Below are positions 61,928 to 64,000 of a DNA stretch of 64,000 nt, piece by piece. The stretch covers positions 558,001 to 622,000 of the forward strand of contig NZ_BMID01000001.1 in NCBI RefSeq assembly GCF_014641655.1, read 5' to 3'. A model generated the notes under the pieces. The model did no database searches, was not told where the DNA came from, and was given only the letters and a program-made list of their open reading frames with translations. Position numbers and translations under genes: made by a program. Within the stretch, counting starts at the first letter, position 1, and the number at the start of each line of letters is the position of its first letter. This stretch comes from Pseudoblastomonas marina. GTDB taxonomy: Bacteria > Pseudomonadota > Alphaproteobacteria > Sphingomonadales > Sphingomonadaceae.

Positions 61928-62953
61928 TCACGCCACGGGGACGAGTTCCTCGTATTCCTTGCGCCGCTGCGCATCGACCATCGCCGCGAATTCCTCGTGC
62001 CCGAGTTTCGCACCATCGTACAGCACATGGTCGGCCGGTCCGTTCCCCGGGTAGAGCCGGTCGAGATAGGAGATCATGCGCGTCATCGTGCGCGTATGGG
62101 AATCGACGATATTGGTCGGGCGCGCGTGCAGCGTGATGTTCTGGTCCATGAACACGATCTCGCCGTCGTGCCAATCGTGATCGAAGATATATTCCTCGCG
62201 GTTCACCAGTGACCAGAGATGTGCCTTGTACCTTTCACTTTCGGCCTTGGTCATACCCTTGAAATGACTGAAGCAATGGCTCGGGAAGCGCATGCCGACG
62301 CGGCCCGTCACGGTACGGTCGACCAGCGCCGTTTCCATTCCGTCGAACGGGATCATGTTGTATCGGATGATCTCGAGGTGCCAGCCATCGATATCGGGGC
62401 ACATGTCACCGCCATCCCAGGCCCAAACGCACCGGAGTTCGTCGACCATCGAACGATCCTCGTGGTTGAGCGCGTCATAGACGGGCGCGGTGCAGAGAAA
62501 GGATGTGCGGCTGCTTTCCGATCCCCACAGGCTCATGAGGCCGACGATCCGCTGGTTGTCGTGATAGGCCTGCTGGTCGGCATGCCAATCGAGTTCGCCA
62601 TTGGGGAACAGGCCGGTCGGTCGCCCGCGTTCGTTCTTCTCGAAACTGACCCGCGCCATGCCCCGCAATTCGCCCGATTCCTTCAGCCCGCTCGAGACCG
62701 CGCCCATCGCGAGGAAAGCCTCGCGCCAGTGCTTGCCCGCCAGCCGACGCTCCATCACGTATCGATTGATGATCGGCATGCAGGGCTGGCCCCATAGCAT
62801 CTGGATCTCGTAGAGACGCCGCTCGCTTACCTTCTGCCGTAAGAGCACGACGCATTCATGCGCCACCAGCCGGCCGAGCTCGCGGCAGGCCTCGTCGTCG
62901 GAGAGGTCGATGTCGGACACTTCGACACCGTTGTTGAGCTGCGCGATCCTCAT
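61928..62953 (-). CDS. TauD/TfdA-family 2-oxoglutarate-Fe(II) oxygenase
   Basis: The protein is 341 residues. The facial triad is complete: His124 and Asp126 in LDWHADQQAY, and His276 in NITLHARPTN. The 2-oxoglutarate Arg is 288 or 292 in HTRTMTRMISYL. N-terminal VLLRQKVSERRLYEIQMLWG fits the TauD fold opening (hydroxylase of small acids, taurine or similar). It does not resemble TauD enough to assign a substrate. Its ATG overlaps the stop of the radical SAM gene upstream (ATGA), so the two enzymes are made together and probably act in one pathway. Confidence 0.87.
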   Translation of the reverse strand: MRIAQLNNGVEVSDIDLSDDEACRELGRLVAHECVVLLRQKVSERRLYEIQMLWGQPCMPIINRYVMERRLAGKHWREAFLAMGAVSSGLKESGELRGMARVSFEKNERGRPTGLFPNGELDWHADQQAYHDNQRIVGLMSLWGSESSRTSFLCTAPVYDALNHEDRSMVDELRCVWAWDGGDMCPDIDGWHLEIIRYNMIPFDGMETALVDRTVTGRVGMRFPSHCFSHFKGMTKAESERYKAHLWSLVNREEYIFDHDWHDGEIVFMDQNITLHARPTNIVDSHTRTMTRMISYLDRLYPGNGPADHVLYDGAKLGHEEFAAMVDAQRRKEYEELVPVA

Positions 62954-64000
62954 TTGGTCAGTTCCATCCTCTTGCCGTGCGTTGCGGTGGGATCGTCGAA
63001 GTCGAACACGCTACCCGTCCTTACGTCAGGCACGGCTTCGTTCCTCTCGATCAGGAAGATGCGGCCGAGCGTATCGATCATGTCGAGCCATTCGCCGAAT
63101 GCGGCGGTATCACGGACATCGGCATCGCGCGGTTCGAACTTTGACGACCAGCCGCCCGAATACATCCGGCATTCGGAGCAGATCGTGTCCGATGTCCCGC
63201 ATTTCTCGAGCGCGGCGTGTTCGAGGTCGGTCTTGAAGTAGCGCATCGGCTCGACCATCCGCGAATGGCAGTCGCGCGCGATGCCGGTCTCCGGGTCGAT
63301 ATCGTAGAGCGGGCCGGATTGCGTGGCCCAGCGGTTGTAGGCGTGCGAGTAGACGACGGTTTCGGGGAAGTCCTCGATCACCTCGTCCATCACCCGGCGC
63401 GCCGCGGCGAGGCTATCGTCGTCCCAGCGCAGATTGTCCTCTTCGGACGAGATGCGGAAATACTTCCCGTCGGGTCCCATCCGCTCGGCGATCTTGCGGG
63501 CATAGCTCTGCGTCGGCGAATACATGTTGAAGGTCAGCGGCAGGTCGTGGTCGCGGCAGATTTCCGCCAGCCGCCGCACGTCGCCGAGATTGGTCCTCGT
63601 CAGCGTGTAGAGCATGATCGCACGCGGATCGCCGGCATAGTTGCGGATCGCCTTGGCGAAGGCGTTGGCGCCGCGCAGGCTGGTGTCGACCTCCTCGTCC
63701 ACGCCCCACACAGACACACCGATGCGATAAGGTATGGCGGGATCGAGCCTGATCGTCCCATTGGTGCCGATATTGCCGTGTGGGAAGTGCGTGGCCGCCG
63801 CGATCAGCCGCTCCTGTTCGAGCGCGGGCTCGGCGCCGACGAAATAGGCCATTGTGACCCCGCGCTCGCCCTCGGCGGCGAAGAATTCCTCCCACGCGGC
63901 GCGGTCCTGCACCTCGCGGCTCGGCGGCGCGAAATCGTCGGCGAAATAGTAGCAGCCTTCACAGAACAGGTTGCAGCGGGTCGCCACCTCGTAGAATGCC
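62950..64000 (-). CDS. Radical SAM enzyme with C-terminal cysteine cluster (5' end outside window)
   Basis: Only the part after the start is present; the frame runs off the right edge (about 350 codons seen). The visible N-terminus reads YEVATRCNLFCEGCYYF with the CxxxCxxC that binds the 4Fe-4S cluster. The GGEP-like motif is VGAEPALE. The C-terminal region has four Cys (DCHSR, EKCGTSDTICSEC), spaced for a SPASM- or twitch-type auxiliary cluster. Such enzymes modify peptides or small molecules by radical chemistry; the substrate is unknown and no precursor peptide is visible here. It is the first visible gene of the rSAM-TauD pair. Confidence 0.88.
   Translation of the reverse strand, partial: AFYEVATRCNLFCEGCYYFADDFAPPSREVQDRAAWEEFFAAEGERGVTMAYFVGAEPALEQERLIAAATHFPHGNIGTNGTIRLDPAIPYRIGVSVWGVDEEVDTSLRGANAFAKAIRNYAGDPRAIMLYTLTRTNLGDVRRLAEICRDHDLPLTFNMYSPTQSYARKIAERMGPDGKYFRISSEEDNLRWDDDSLAAARRVMDEVIEDFPETVVYSHAYNRWATQSGPLYDIDPETGIARDCHSRMVEPMRYFKTDLEHAALEKCGTSDTICSECRMYSGGWSSKFEPRDADVRDTAAFGEWLDMIDTLGRIFLIERNEAVPDVRTGSVFDFDDPTATHGKRMELTK

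Overview
The window is GC-rich and densely coded. It looks like the chromosome of an alphaproteobacterium, most likely a sphingomonad of the Erythrobacteraceae type. Several genes point that way: a TimA/Tim44-like protein, the mitochondrial-type assembly or accessory proteins SDHAF4 (DUF1674) and NDUFA12, UbiG, an HWE-kinase bacteriophytochrome, a large CarO-less TonB receptor with a sphingomonad-style plug, and a GGAAC-N17-CGTT (EcfG-type) promoter. This placement is inference from gene content; no rRNA is present.

Layout. 1-2.9 kb: secB (partial), then timA, mltA and smr (envelope and DNA housekeeping). 2.9-8.3 kb: a minus-strand peroxide-defence block (ahpC, ahpF, katG) followed by an exported tail-collar protein. 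8.5-17.2 kb: aroC, an ArsC/YffB-like protein, glpQ, ubiG, lysC, a GAF-GGDEF cyclase, purT, a nitronate monooxygenase and yceI. 17.4-26.7 kb: a lipoprotein, a CPBP protease, an aldehyde dehydrogenase, a PhoX-like protein, a 1110-residue TonB-dependent receptor and a Tat-lipoprotein dienelactone hydrolase. 26.9-35.8 kb: membrane and envelope quality control (SPFH-NfeD, msrB, a class A PBP, the operon hflK-hflC-degP) and mrp. 35.8-43.7 kb: a lone molybdopterin hydroxylase subunit coupled to hemH, a P450, msrA-SDHAF4, an exported methyltransferase-like protein, an N-carbamoylputrescine amidase, folK and tRNA-Lys. 43.8-53 kb: a response regulator with a hybrid kinase, a TonB-like protein with manC-manA, and heme oxygenase-bacteriophytochrome. 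52.9-57.1 kb: telA-xpaC-PHA-type protein and a fatty acyl-AMP ligase. 57.3-59.9 kb: recX, DUF192, NDUFA12, DUF2155 and aat. 60.1-64 kb: a secreted trypsin-like protease facing a coupled radical-SAM/TauD-type oxygenase pair that runs off the right edge.

How genes work together. Translational coupling through 1- or 4-base stop/start overlaps is very common here (mltA-smr, yffB-like-glpQ, hemH, folK, manC-manA, bphO-bphP, msrA-SDHAF4, rSAM-TauD). The heme oxygenase makes biliverdin for the phytochrome directly downstream of it. ManC and ManA together supply GDP-mannose. AhpF reduces AhpC, and a strong hairpin lies between their genes. HflKC and DegP form a membrane proteolysis module.

The least explained parts are: the radical SAM plus 2-oxoglutarate oxygenase pair at the right edge; a diguanylate cyclase whose only well-placed start codon is ATC; a strong internal start in lysC that would make a separate regulatory subunit; and several palindromes that look like operators in front of single genes.
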